A DNA stretch of 60,480 nucleotides from assembly GCA_947088865.1 (NCBI GenBank), contig CAMUHY010000020.1:1-60480 (forward strand), written 5' to 3'. Of the stretch, positions 1 to 11,246 are shown in pieces (the first letter of the stretch is position 1; the number at the start of each line of letters is the position of its first letter). Both the position numbers and the translations under genes were made by a program. The notes under the pieces were generated by a model. It had not been told where the DNA came from, ran no database searches, and worked only from the letters and a program-made list of their open reading frames with translations. This stretch comes from an uncultured Eubacterium sp. (GTDB lineage Bacteria > Bacillota > Clostridia > Lachnospirales > Lachnospiraceae).

Positions 1-3000
1 GTTTTAATAGTGACATAGTGGAATGTAAATGCGATACAGGTACATAAAAATTTATTAATGCAGGCAAGTTTTAATAGTGACATAGTGGAATGTAAATAAA
101 GATAATAGCCTATGAAAAATTTTAAAGAAATGCGTTTTAATAGTGACATAGTGGAATGTAAATAAGGCTGTATAATAGCCTTTCATGGTATCGCCTCCTA
201 GTTTTAATAGTGACATAGTGGAATGTAAATATAATTAAACCTTGTCCGTTTTGTGGAGGGAATGCAGTTTTAATAGTGACATAGTGGAATGTAAATTTAG
301 ATAACGGTATGATGTGGTCTACGGTCATATAGTTTTAATAGTGACATAGTGGAATGTAAATTATGCAATAAGGATTCCGAGCATTTTCATGTCTGGGTTT
401 TAATAGTGACATAGTGGAATGTAAATACTACAAGGCGGCTAGCACGCAAGTTTAGGGGATAGCGTTTTAATAGTGACATAGTGGAATGTAAATTGTAAAA
501 AACTTGTATATTTTTATCTCTTTCGTTAGTTTTAATAGTGACATAGTGGAATGTAAATTTATAAACAATTAGTTGTGTTTCTGCACAAAAATTTAGTTTT
601 AATAGTGACATAGTGGAATGTAAATGTCGGTAGACCATGACTGGCAGGATGTGTATAAATTGTTTTAATAGTGACATAGTGGAATGTAAATCAATTATGG
701 TAAGTTTCCCAAATTTCTGACCTGTCAGTTTTAATAGTGACATAGTGGAATGTAAATTGAAAAGATAATACTTTCAAGCATGTTTAGTTCAAGGTTTTAA
801 TAGTGACATAGTGGAATGTAAATTTTTTGAAATCTTCAACAAATTTTCGCGTCTGTTTTCGTTTTAATAGTGACATAGTGGAATGTAAATCGAGAATGGG
901 TAAGGGTTGAAGCTTTTGGCGAAAAAGTTTTAATAGTGACATAGTGGAATGTAAATGCCTTAACGGTTGTCAGAAGTATATCAGTAACCGCGTTTTAATA
1001 GTGACATAGTGGAATGTAAATTGCTGTGTTCTTTATCTTTCACTGTTTCTCTCTTAAGTTTTAATAGTGACATAGTGGAATGTAAATGTCCGCTCTCATA
1101 GAATAATTGACTTAAAAGTCATGTTTTAATAGTGACATAGTGGAATGTAAATTAATGTTAAGTTTAATTCGATTTGTTTCATTTTAAGTTTTAATAGTGA
1201 CATAGTGGAATGTAAATTATTTCTTGTAAGAAATCGAATCGGGGTTGTAGCACCGTTTTAATAGTGACATAGTGGAATGTAAATTTAAGTTGTTGCATGA
1301 ACTGCAAGTGCATTGTAAATGTTTTAATAGTGACATAGTGGAATGTAAATGTAAGTTCTAACATAATCTATGTGAAACAATATGTGTTTTAATAGTGACA
1401 TAGTGGAATGTAAATCAGGATTTGCAAATCAAGCAGTTGTGTGGAAAATGTTTTAATAGTGACATAGTGGAATGTAAATAAGTTTTAGTTGACAACATGA
1501 AAAAAAATGCTATTGTTTTAATAGTGACATAGTGGAATGTAAATACATCGTATCTATTATGTAAATCTGATGAATATAATAGTTTTAATAGTGACATAGT
1601 GGAATGTAAATTCCCCAGCACGCAATGTTCAATCAAATATATACGATGTTTTAATAGTGACATAGTGGAATGTAAATGAACATATGTTCGATTTTTTGTT
1701 CGATTCCCACTCGGTTTTAATAGTGACATAGTGGAATGTAAATAGGGCGATATTCAAGCATAGCAGAATAGCAGAATAAGTTTTAATAGTGACATAGTGG
1801 AATGTAAATGCTTGGAAGAAGTCACCAATGGCAAAGTCCTGTATAGTTTTAATAGTGACATAGTGGAATGTAAATGTTATCGTCGGCGTATTCGGCGGTA
1901 TCTTAGGCGTTGGTTTTAATAGTGACATAGTGGAATGTAAATATAAATTATTGTCAAATCAATTTTGAGGCGAATTTGGTTTTAATAGTGACATAGTGGA
2001 ATGTAAATAAGAAACCGAAGAACGCAACGCTTTCAGCGGTGGAAGTTTTAATAGTGACATAGTGGAATGTAAATTTCACGACAAGCCCCGCAGGCGCGAT
2101 GATTGATTTTGTTTTAATAGTGACATAGTGGAATGTAAATTTGAATCTGCTAAGTATGAAAATGATGAAGACTTTGTTTTAATAGTGACATAGTGGAATG
2201 TAAATTAAGCGAACTACATTTCGTTTTCTATCGATTGTAGTTTTAATAGTGACATAGTGGAATGTAAATTACCGTTTTATCAGGATATACAATGATTCTA
2301 CTACGTTTTAATAGTGACATAGTGGAATGTAAATTATAGTCACGCCTTTGTCAAAACAATTTTGAATTTCGTTTTAATAGTGACATAGTGGAATGTAAAT
2401 CAATTCAACAAATGTTACACAAGACAATTTAACAAGTTTTAATAGTGACATAGTGGAATGTAAATGCTCACACAAATATTTGCGATATGAATCACGAATA
2501 GTTTTAATAGTGACATAGTGGAATGTAAATTTCGCAACATAACCTCCGCATATAAATGTAGATTGTGTTTTAATAGTGACATAGTGGAATGTAAATGTTG
2601 TAACCACGTTGGCTAAGTATGTAAAATTATTAGGTTTTAATAGTGACATAGTGGAATGTAAATTGATATAATCATCGCTGGAATATTATCAAGCGCTGCG
2701 GTTTTAATAGTGACATAGTGGAATGTAAATTGCGTTATATATTCGCTATACATTCCCTCGTATTCAGTTTTAATAGTGACATAGTGGAATGTAAATTATA
2801 TACTGTTAAAATCACTTTTTTTGTGATTATATTGTTTTAATAGTGACATAGTGGAATGTAAATTAACTCCGCATGAGGCTGACGTTGTTTACAGATTTAG
2901 TTTTAATAGTGACATAGTGGAATGTAAATAAATATTCACAAGTAAAAGAAAATAATCATGCAAGTTTTAATAGTGACATAGTGGAATGTAAATAGCACAC

Positions 3001-6000
3001 AACTATGTATGTTTGGCATCTAGGTATAAGTTTTAATAGTGACATAGTGGAATGTAAATTTGTTAAAACAATTTTGAATTTCAGAAATGGCAGCAGGTTT
3101 TAATAGTGACATAGTGGAATGTAAATTATCGTTTTATACGAATTTATAATGATAATACAACGTTTTAATAGTGACATAGTGGAATGTAAATATGACAAAA
3201 TTTACTAAAGTATCGCTAACATCACAGTTTTAATAGTGACATAGTGGAATGTAAATATAAGTTCTAACATAATCAATGTGAAATAATATATGTTTTAATA
3301 GTGACATAGTGGAATGTAAATTTCGAGAACGCAGTCGTTTTCACTATTAATAATACAGTTTTAATAGTGACATAGTGGAATGTAAATTCATATTCAAATA
3401 GTCCAATCGGGTGCGCTTTATTAGTTTTAATAGTGACATAGTGGAATGTAAATAATTTCAATCCGGCAGGTATTCGTAGAGCGACAAATGTTTTAATAGT
3501 GACATAGTGGAATGTAAATTCATAATCAGTCAATTCTACTGGCTCTAAATCTTCGTTTTAATAGTGACATAGTGGAATGTAAATTGAGTTATATATTCAC
3601 TATACATACCTTCATATTCGTTTTAATAGTGACATAGTGGAATGTAAATTACATACATTGTTGTATGTTTCGTGCACTTTTTTTGTTTTAATAGTGACAT
3701 AGTGGAATGTAAATCATTTGCAGGTATCGCACAAATCTTACAAATTAGAGTTTTAATAGTGACATAGTGGAATGTAAATGGCGTTAGGGAAGATAAGGGC
3801 AGTAAAAGGGTTTTGGTTTTAATAGTGACATAGTGGAATGTAAATCAATCAACATTCACGAGAAGAAAACACCAGAATTGGTTTTAATAGTGACATAGTG
3901 GAATGTAAATGACTGACTGCACCTGTAGATTGTAGTAATCCCCCTGTTTTAATAGTGACATAGTGGAATGTAAATTACATAGTTTCTTTCTTTATTTCTA
4001 CAACATCAAAATAGTTTTAATAGTGACATAGTGGAATGTAAATGCAAAAGAATTGGATTTTGTTCTGGAGTATGATGTGGTTTTAATAGTGACATAGTGG
4101 AATGTAAATATACAAATGTGTCAATGATGGGTTCAACTTTTCAAGTTTTAATAGTGACATAGTGGAATGTAAATTATGTATTATGTGCTTGATTTTCTGC
4201 TACATCATAACGTTTTAATAGTGACATAGTGGAATGTAAATAAAGTTTATCAAATGTTAATGGACGCTTTATATGGGTTTTAATAGTGACATAGTGGAAT
4301 GTAAATAACGTATATGCGTATTTACACCATCTTAATTTTCAGTTTTAATAGTGACATAGTGGAATGTAAATCATTTTAATTATATTTTTCAGAGTAGTAA
4401 AAATTATGGTTTTAATAGTGACATAGTGGAATGTAAATCAAATCCGTCCGGCTACGGCAGCGGCATATTAAAGTTTTAATAGTGACATAGTGGAATGTAA
4501 ATAAACGAGTACACGCGGGGGATTATCCAGTTGTAACCGTTTTAATAGTGACATAGTGGAATGTAAATAAAGTTGATGAAACAGTCATAGGATTTGCGGT
4601 ATATGTTTTAATAGTGACATAGTGGAATGTAAATACGTCAGTAACTTCTGAATTATTCATTACTTCTGTTGTTTTAATAGTGACATAGTGGAATGTAAAT
4701 AACATTAAAATTTGGAGGGTCAACAATTGTATCTTCGTTTTAATAGTGACATAGTGGAATGTAAATACAGGCTCTTATTACGCGTCAGAAATCTTAGACG
4801 TGTTTTAATAGTGACATAGTGGAATGTAAATTATCAAGGGATTGTTGAAAGTAATAAAATTTTATTGTTTTAATAGTGACATAGTGGAATGTAAATAAAA
4901 AGTTTTGAAGGCTAAAACAAATGAGGAAATTTGTTTTAATAGTGACATAGTGGAATGTAAATTGTAAATTTTCAAAAATTTTACGAAACAACTACGAGTT
5001 TTAATAGTGACATAGTGGAATGTAAATTTTTTTAGCAGTACATGTAATCTATCGTAATTTTCTGTTTTAATAGTGACATAGTGGAATGTAAATTATCTAT
5101 TTTGAGCAATTAAAGAGATTGCGCTATTGCGTTTTAATAGTGACATAGTGGAATGTAAATCTGTTTCTCAATTGCAGTCTGATATAACAGCATTGGTTTT
5201 AATAGTGACATAGTGGAATGTAAATACGTCATTAAATGCGTTTGATGAATATTTTTGTTCAGTTTTAATAGTGACATAGTGGAATGTAAATTTTTTTCTT
5301 TCGGCTTCTTTCCAGTTGTACATTTTAGTTTTAATAGTGACATAGTGGAATGTAAATTATAGTCACTCCTTTATTAAAACAATTTTGTATTTGTTTTAAT
5401 AGTGACATAGTGGAATGTAAATATGAACATAATTTTTTATAAATAAATAGAACACGCAGTTTTAATAGTGACATAGTGGAATGTAAATGTCAAAAAAATG
5501 TTAGGGGATATTGATTATTCAAAGTTTTAATAGTGACATAGTGGAATGTAAATGCTGGCATTCGTTTAGCGACAAATTTTTCTGAACAGTTTTAATAGTG
5601 ACATAGTGGAATGTAAATAGACGAATATGACATATTAGAAGCGTATGCGGCTAAAGTTTTAATAGTGACATAGTGGAATGTAAATTTTAAAAAGTCCTTT
5701 ATCAAATATACCTCTTCTAGTTTTAATAGTGACATAGTGGAATGTAAATAGACAAGGCACTGATGACGTTCAGCGTATTGGTGATGTTTTAATAGTGACA
5801 TAGTGGAATGTAAATTATATTAACGGAATGGTTATAGCATTACAACGCTTAGTTTTAATAGTGACATAGTGGAATGTAAATATAAACATAAATTTTTTAT
5901 AAATAAATAGAACACGCGTTTTAATAGTGACATAGTGGAATGTAAATAGACAAGGTACGGATGATGTGCAGCGAATTGGCGAGTTTTAATAGTGACATAG

Positions 6001-6275
6001 TGGAATGTAAATGATGATGTAAGGATATGATACTTAACGAAATGTTCTTGTTTTAATAGTGACATAGTGGAATGTAAATGATACATTTATAGCTGGAGAG
6101 CAAGGGGCAGAGTTAGTTTTAATAGTGACATAATGGAATGTAAATGAGGAAACAAACAGTGTGAAATATCGAGATTTGCGTTTTAATAGTGGCATAGTGG
6201 AATGTAAATCAATCCCCTGTTGCGCTCGAAGTTCCATACTCTCTTGTTTTAATAGTGACATAGTGGAATATAAAT
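1..6275 (+). CRISPR. CRISPR array, 96 repeats / 95 spacers, type I-B-like repeat, left end outside the window
   Basis: A 30-bp repeat beginning GTTTTAATAGTGACATAG and ending GAATGTAAAT recurs every 64-68 bp. By hand I count 96 copies, with spacers of about 34-38 bp. The first copy starts at base 1, so the array continues leftward. The copies at 6116, 6180 and 6246 each carry one substitution, and the last is followed by non-repetitive AT-rich DNA, which marks the trailer end. Transcription is therefore likely left to right with the leader off-window. The repeat resembles the type I-B repeat of Clostridioides difficile (same GTTTTA start and ATGTAAAT 3' handle); that assignment is from family knowledge. 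No cas gene lies in the window. Long reverse-strand open frames across the array read a repeated FTFHYVTIKT peptide and are artefacts of the repeat. Confidence 0.99.
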
Positions 6276-6442
6276 TAAAATTGTCAAATCTTATTATTGT
6301 TATTTATTTTTAATATAAATAAAATATTATTTAAAAATAATAGAATCTTTAGAGGTTTATAGTTGAAAAATTTATTATTCTAAACATTAAAAAATTCTGA
6401 AATTACACTTCCTAAATCGTTACCATAAATTTTCTGAAAATT

Positions 6443-6469
6443 TTAGCACTCACCTCTTGACAGTGCTAA
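6443..6469 (+). promoter_or_regulatory. CIRCE operator (HrcA site) upstream of clpB
   Basis: TTAGCACTC, nine bases, then CAGTGCTAA matches the CIRCE consensus (TTAGCACTC-N9-GAGTGCTAA) with one mismatch in the right arm. CIRCE binds the heat-shock repressor HrcA. Its overlap with the -35 box and its place before clpB make repression by HrcA the straightforward reading. Confidence 0.92.
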
Positions 6470-6485
6470 CAATAAATGATATAAC
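6457..6485 (+). promoter_or_regulatory. Sigma-A promoter of clpB
   Basis: TTGACA at 6457-6462, 17 bases, then TATAAC at 6480-6485. The -35 hexamer lies inside the right half of the CIRCE operator, so HrcA binding would block polymerase. The predicted transcript has a leader of about 115 nt before the clpB start. Confidence 0.85.
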
Positions 6486-6605
6486 ATCAAATGAAAGCGA
6501 ATAATACATTCAAATTAACATATCTTATATATGTTATATGTTCCTATAAAATGTAAATGCTTTCAAAACGCGTTTTTATCAAAAGAACAAGAGGGAGGCA
6601 AGGTT

Positions 6606-9191
6606 ATGAATATTAATAAGTTTACACAAAAGTCGATTGAAGCAGTGAACCAGTGTGAAAAGATTGCTTATGAATACGGCAATCAAGAGATTGACCAAGA
6701 GCATTTTCTTTATAGTCTGATGACAATTGAAGATAGTCTTATAGCCAACCTTATCGAAAAGTTGGGAATAAGCAAAGATACGTTTATTAAAAATATTGAG
6801 ACGCTCTTATCTCAAAAAAATAAAGTATCTGGAAATATAAAATTATATATCAGCAATGATTTGAACAAAGTGCTTATCAATGCTGAAGATGAGGCAAAGA
6901 GAATGCAGGATGCCTATGTTTCGGTGGAACATTTGATGTTGGCAATGATTGAGGCGCCGAATAAGGCAATAAAGCAATTGTTTAAGACATATGGGATTAC
7001 AAGAGATAAATTTTTATCTGTTCTTGCAACAGTGAGAGGAAATCAAACGGTTACAAGTGACAATCCAGAAGCTACGTATGATACGTTAAGAAAATATGGA
7101 CAGGATTTGGTTGACAAGGCAAAAGATGGTAAGTTAGACCCTGTTATTGGCAGAGATAATGAGATTCGGAATGTGGTGCGTATTCTTTCACGTAAAACAA
7201 AGAATAATCCTGTTCTTATAGGCGAGCCGGGCGTTGGCAAGACAGCCGTTGTGGAAGGGCTTGCACAGCGAATTGTGCGCGGCGATGTGCCAGAAGGGTT
7301 AAAGGATAAGAAAATATTTGCACTGGATATGGGTGCGCTTGTTGCCGGCGCAAAGTATAGAGGTGAATTTGAGGAGCGATTAAAGGCTGTTCTTGATGAA
7401 GTGAAAAAAAGTGATGGACAGATTATTTTGTTTATTGATGAAATTCACACGATTGTGGGAGCTGGAAAGACTGAGGGGGCAATGGATGCAGGCAATATGC
7501 TGAAACCTATGCTTGCAAGAGGAGAGCTTCATTGTATAGGGGCTACAACACTTGATGAGCATAGACAGTATATTGAAAAAGACCCTGCGCTAGAGCGAAG
7601 ATTTCAGCCAGTTTTGGTCGATGAGCCAACGGTTGAAGATACCATATCAATTCTTAGAGGATTAAAGGATAGATATGAGGTCTTTCATGGTGTTAAGATT
7701 ATGGACAGCGCGCTGGTGTCTGCTGCCTCATTGTCAGACCGATATATCAGTGAAAGATATCTTCCAGATAAGGCAATTGACCTTGTCGATGAGGCTTGTG
7801 CAATGATTAAGACAGAACTGGATTCTATGCCAGCAGAACTTGATGAGATGCAGCGAAAGATTATGCAGATGGAGATTGAGGAGGCTGCCTTAAAAAAGGA
7901 AACCGATAATCTAAGCCATGAGCGTCTGGAAATATTGGAAAAAGAACTTTCCGAATTGAAGGAATCTTTTAAACAGCAAAAAGCAAAGTGGGATAATGAA
8001 AAGTCAAGCGTTGATTCGATTAGCAAGTTAAAAGAAGAATTGGAACAATTAAACAATGAGATTGCAAAAGCGAAAAGAGATTATAATTTAGAGAAGGCAG
8101 CAGAATTGCAATATGGAAAACTGCCAGCATTGCAAAAAAGACTGAATGAAGCGGAAAATACGATTAAAAATAAAAGCTTAGATTTAGTCCATGAGAGTGT
8201 GACAGAGGAAGAAATTGCTAAAATTATTTCAAGATGGACAGGAATACCTGTTGCAAAACTCAGTGAGACAGAGCGGCAAAAAACACTTCATCTTGAGGAC
8301 GAACTTCACAAGCGAGTTGTCGGGCAAGAAGAAGGTGTGACAAAGGTTACAGAGGCTATTATAAGGTCAAAGGCAGGAATTAAAGACCCAACCAAGCCAA
8401 TCGGTTCCTTTATGTTTTTAGGACCAACAGGCGTTGGAAAGACAGAGCTTGCCAAAGCGTTGGCACAAAGTCTTTTTGATGATGAGGGCAATATCGTAAG
8501 GCTTGATATGTCGGAATATATGGAAAAATACAGCGTATCAAGATTGATAGGAGCGCCTCCGGGATATGTTGGATATGATGAGGGCGGTCAGCTTACAGAA
8601 GCTGTCCGAAGAAAACCATATTCGGTTGTATTGTTTGATGAGGTAGAAAAAGCGCATCCAGATGTATTTAATGTGTTGCTGCAAGTCCTTGATGATGGAA
8701 GAATTACGGATTCACAAGGAAGAACGGTTGATTTTAAAAATACCATTATTATTATGACAAGTAATATTGGTTCATCTTACTTATTAGAGGGGATAGGGCA
8801 AGATGGAACGATTACTAGCGAAGCAGAAAATATGGTTATGAATGATTTAAAAGCACATTTTAGACCAGAATTTTTAAACAGACTTGATGAGGTCATTTTA
8901 TTTAAACCGCTTACAAAGGATAATATTGGCAATATTATCACCCTTTTAGTAAATGATGTAAATAAGCGTTTAGCAAATAAAGAATTAGCCATAGAATTGA
9001 CCGACAAGGCAAAAGAATATGTCGTTGAACATGGATTTGACCCAGCTTACGGCGCAAGACCATTAAAGAGATTTGTGCAAAAAACAGTTGAAACTCTTGC
9101 TGCCAAGCTGATTCTTTCAGGCAATATCAGCACAGGCACCATATTAATTGATGTAGCTGATAATCAATTAGTTGCAAAAGAAAAAGAATAA
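6606..9191 (+). CDS. clpB: ATP-dependent chaperone ClpB
   Basis: ClpB is a hexameric AAA+ disaggregase that works with DnaK to pull proteins out of aggregates in the cytoplasm. The 861-residue product has the full architecture: an N-terminal Clp repeat domain (about 1-150), a first AAA+ module with Walker A GEPGVGKT near residue 206, a central coiled coil (about 400-530), and a second AAA+ module with Walker A GPTGVGKT near residue 606. These positions match classical ClpB. The open frame extends 25 codons upstream, but the ATG at 6606 has a GGGAGG ribosome site and gives the canonical length, so I chose it. The gene stands alone behind a CIRCE-overlapped sigma-A promoter and should be heat inducible through HrcA. 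Confidence 0.98.
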   Translation: MNINKFTQKSIEAVNQCEKIAYEYGNQEIDQEHFLYSLMTIEDSLIANLIEKLGISKDTFIKNIETLLSQKNKVSGNIKLYISNDLNKVLINAEDEAKRMQDAYVSVEHLMLAMIEAPNKAIKQLFKTYGITRDKFLSVLATVRGNQTVTSDNPEATYDTLRKYGQDLVDKAKDGKLDPVIGRDNEIRNVVRILSRKTKNNPVLIGEPGVGKTAVVEGLAQRIVRGDVPEGLKDKKIFALDMGALVAGAKYRGEFEERLKAVLDEVKKSDGQIILFIDEIHTIVGAGKTEGAMDAGNMLKPMLARGELHCIGATTLDEHRQYIEKDPALERRFQPVLVDEPTVEDTISILRGLKDRYEVFHGVKIMDSALVSAASLSDRYISERYLPDKAIDLVDEACAMIKTELDSMPAELDEMQRKIMQMEIEEAALKKETDNLSHERLEILEKELSELKESFKQQKAKWDNEKSSVDSISKLKEELEQLNNEIAKAKRDYNLEKAAELQYGKLPALQKRLNEAENTIKNKSLDLVHESVTEEEIAKIISRWTGIPVAKLSETERQKTLHLEDELHKRVVGQEEGVTKVTEAIIRSKAGIKDPTKPIGSFMFLGPTGVGKTELAKALAQSLFDDEGNIVRLDMSEYMEKYSVSRLIGAPPGYVGYDEGGQLTEAVRRKPYSVVLFDEVEKAHPDVFNVLLQVLDDGRITDSQGRTVDFKNTIIIMTSNIGSSYLLEGIGQDGTITSEAENMVMNDLKAHFRPEFLNRLDEVILFKPLTKDNIGNIITLLVNDVNKRLANKELAIELTDKAKEYVVEHGFDPAYGARPLKRFVQKTVETLAAKLILSGNISTGTILIDVADNQLVAKEKE

Positions 9192-9212
9192 ATAAAAGAA
9201 TAAATGATTGAT

Positions 9213-9392
9213 TTATATAAATTGATTGGTGTTGCTGTTATATTGATAGTCAATAGCAGAAAGCTTATCAACAATATATTTTTCTTCTATCATAAAAGCC
9301 TTGCAGAATTCTGTGAGGCTTTTATAGTTGTCACGAAGCTGCATATTAGTAAAAGAAAGTAGTATCATAGGGTCTTTAGGTAATGGTGGCAT
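9213..9392 (-). CDS. DUF4250 domain protein
   Basis: A 59-residue protein beginning MPPLPKDPMILLSFTNMQLR and ending in an NQFI motif. This is the DUF4250 pattern (LPKDP...LLSFVN..LRD...) of small proteins common in Clostridia; function unknown. The open frame runs further upstream, but the ATG at 9392 has an AAAGGAG site and starts at the family's conserved N-terminus. It converges on clpB, and a 10-bp inverted repeat inside its 3' half could end clpB transcription. Confidence 0.85.
   Translation of the reverse strand: MPPLPKDPMILLSFTNMQLRDNYKSLTEFCKAFMIEEKYIVDKLSAIDYQYNSNTNQFI
9292..9325 (+). terminator. Inverted repeat inside the DUF4250 gene, possible clpB terminator
   Basis: ATAAAAGCCT and AGGCTTTTAT flank a 14-base loop and pair perfectly. 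On the + strand the hairpin lies about 100 bases after the clpB stop and ends in a short T run. It sits inside an opposing coding sequence, so a termination role is inference. Confidence 0.4.
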
Positions 9393-9451
9393 AATAATTT
9401 TAACTCCTTTTAATAAGATGAAAAGTTTGAAATAAAATAAATAGAAAGCTG

Positions 9452-9973
9452 TCAACCTGCCTGAACCATATCTCGATGTGTCTCTGCATAAGTACGGCAT
9501 AAATCGGGAAAACATCCGTCTGTATAATCCATTAAAACACTATCTGCCTTGTCCCATATATCAGAATTTTTTCCTGACATAATAGAATCCCAGAATCCTT
9601 TATCGCCTTTTGGATAGATACCGTTCGGCAAAGTATCAACTACTGCATTAAGAACAGCAGCACATTGAGATGCGCCTACTTCTTCCAACGCTTGCACTGC
9701 TTCACGACCATAAATTGCAAAATCTTCAAAAAAATTAGGCAACGCATCTGCCTGTGTTGCATTCTCCAGCTCCAGTACCAAAAAAAGTACTTTTTGTGTG
9801 TGGTTCAGGTTAGATATATCAAAATTCCCATCCGCTCTATTTGTTACGAAAGACCACAACATTTGTTCTAATGTATGTGAAAAATCATCATTCTCATCCA
9901 TAGCAAACAGAGCGCTCCAATCTCGATTTTTAATAATATTTGGCATCTGTGCTTCCTTTTTTGACATTGGCAT
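9452..9973 (-). CDS. DMP19/DUF4375-like protein
   Basis: A 173-residue soluble protein without a signal peptide. The middle (about residues 75-115) reads LPNFFEDFAIYGREAVQALE followed by a GAS...AVL segment. This resembles the DMP19/DUF4375 fold, whose members have a helical core with an F..F......A..AL...GA pattern; some DMP19 proteins act as DNA mimics, but that role is not shown here. The ATG at 9973 has a GAGGAG ribosome site. It lies 59 bases upstream of the DUF4250 gene on the same strand, so they may be co-transcribed. Confidence 0.6.
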   Translation of the reverse strand: MPMSKKEAQMPNIIKNRDWSALFAMDENDDFSHTLEQMLWSFVTNRADGNFDISNLNHTQKVLFLVLELENATQADALPNFFEDFAIYGREAVQALEEVGASQCAAVLNAVVDTLPNGIYPKGDKGFWDSIMSGKNSDIWDKADSVLMDYTDGCFPDLCRTYAETHRDMVQAG

Positions 9974-10139
9974 TTAAAGTTCTCCTCTCATTCAATCCCT
10001 GATTTGTATATTTGATTATAAAATATTTGCCATCCACTCGCAATGTATATTTATTTTCTCATTTTCAGTGGATACACAATTCCGAAATGGGAGTTTTAAT
10101 ATTAATACATATGTTGTTATAAACAATAATTATAAATTT

Positions 10140-10598
10140 TTATAAATGATGAATATACATTCTGGACATCGTTTGTTCTCCGTCGCATTGAACCATACAA
10201 AAAAATTGCCAGTTGTAGCGCTCATAAAATGAGGAGTGGTCGGTGACAAGATATAGTGTGTCAATACCCTTCTTTTTCATATCTTCACAGACAAAATTTA
10301 ACATGTTTCCTGCAATGCCTTGACCACGATAGGATTCCTCAACATATACAGCGCAAATATTGGGTGTTAAATCTTTTCTGTCGTGAAAATCATTTTCAAT
10401 AACGCCTAATCCTGCAATAATATGATTGTCTTCTAAAACAATATACCATTGTGGAATGGCATTATATTGTTTTAGACATTCCTGCATACTTTCTTTGTAT
10501 GCTTTCAATGGAATTTTCCATTTTAAATGAAACCAATTTGCTGCCATATTAATTAATTGTGGATTGTCTGTTATTTTTTTGATTTCAAAAGCAGCCAT
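10140..10598 (-). CDS. GNAT-family N-acetyltransferase
   Basis: A 152-residue protein with the GNAT pattern: VLEDNHIIAGLGVIEN for beta strands 2-4, then ICAVYVEESYRGQGIAGNML, which holds the acetyl-CoA pyrophosphate-binding R-G-x-G-x-A motif, then LYLVTDHSSFYERYNWQF near the end. The substrate cannot be told. The open frame reaches 10643, but the ATG at 10598 has an AAAGGA site and gives the normal domain start. It is probably monocistronic. Confidence 0.88.
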   Translation of the reverse strand: MAAFEIKKITDNPQLINMAANWFHLKWKIPLKAYKESMQECLKQYNAIPQWYIVLEDNHIIAGLGVIENDFHDRKDLTPNICAVYVEESYRGQGIAGNMLNFVCEDMKKKGIDTLYLVTDHSSFYERYNWQFFCMVQCDGEQTMSRMYIHHL

Positions 10599-11246
10599 AT
10601 TTTTTCCTTTCTGTCTATTTTCAAAAATATTGAAGTATATCAAAGAAATGTTGAACTTGCCTGTTTAAAAAATGCTATAAAGCGGCAATAAGGGTATAAG
10701 CAAAAAGTAAACGGTGAATATCTGCTTAACTAATGAACAATAATGCCACAAATGAAATGAATTGTAAAGTGAAAATAAATGTAATATAATAAGCATAATC
10801 AATGTAAATTTTGATTTATATTATATTTTATAATACCCTTTTGAGAATGGCATATTTATAAAAAGTAAGCCTATAAATATACATTACAAATAGATATGCA
10901 GCTATGTTAAAATCAAATATATAAATTAGTAATTAGAGCAATATTGAAAAATGTAAGATTATATGTTTTATTAAATTGTTTTATGATAAAACGTCAATGC
11001 AGAGATGAGTGGGAAAATAATGCTGATGCGCTTATTGTTTCACAAACAAACAAGTTTGTTACCTATTTGTGCCAAAGCGTCATAAATAGCGCATGATGCG
11101 ACAATAGAAATTGCTCTCGTGAATTTTTATTGTGCAATTCCTACGCTACGTTTTAGAATGAGGGATTTATATAAGAAATATAAATTTATAAGTTTAATAA
11201 AATTTCGCTAATATTACATTGTTTATACAGAAATGAGGGAAAATAT
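10599..11246. other. Long gene-free region with hairpins before the BMP-type gene
   Basis: About 650 bases without a convincing gene. Near 10981-11110 lie GCAGAGATGAGTGG followed by an ATG, a 21-codon open frame (11021 to about 11086) and self-complementary stretches such as AACAAACAAGTTTGTT and TGCGC...GCGCA. Near 11160 is another AGAATGAGGG. These resemble pieces of the pseudoknot-type leader seen before glmS, so this could be a decayed or divergent copy. At about 10705-10735 there is also a degenerate tail of the dispersed repeat. Nothing else is recognisable. Confidence 0.4.

Noticed and set aside
137-6261. Many reverse-strand open frames of 60-118 codons across the CRISPR array
   Set aside because: They all read the repeat as FTFHYVTIKT or LHSTMSLLK and continue through spacers; they are translation artefacts of a stop-free repeat frame.
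6531-6605. 25-codon N-terminal extension of clpB
   Set aside because: Lacks a ribosome site and lies within the leader; canonical ClpB start is at 6606.
11021-11086. 21-codon frame in the leader region of the BMP-type gene
   Set aside because: No clear ribosome site with normal spacing and no recognisable peptide; kept only as part of the region description.
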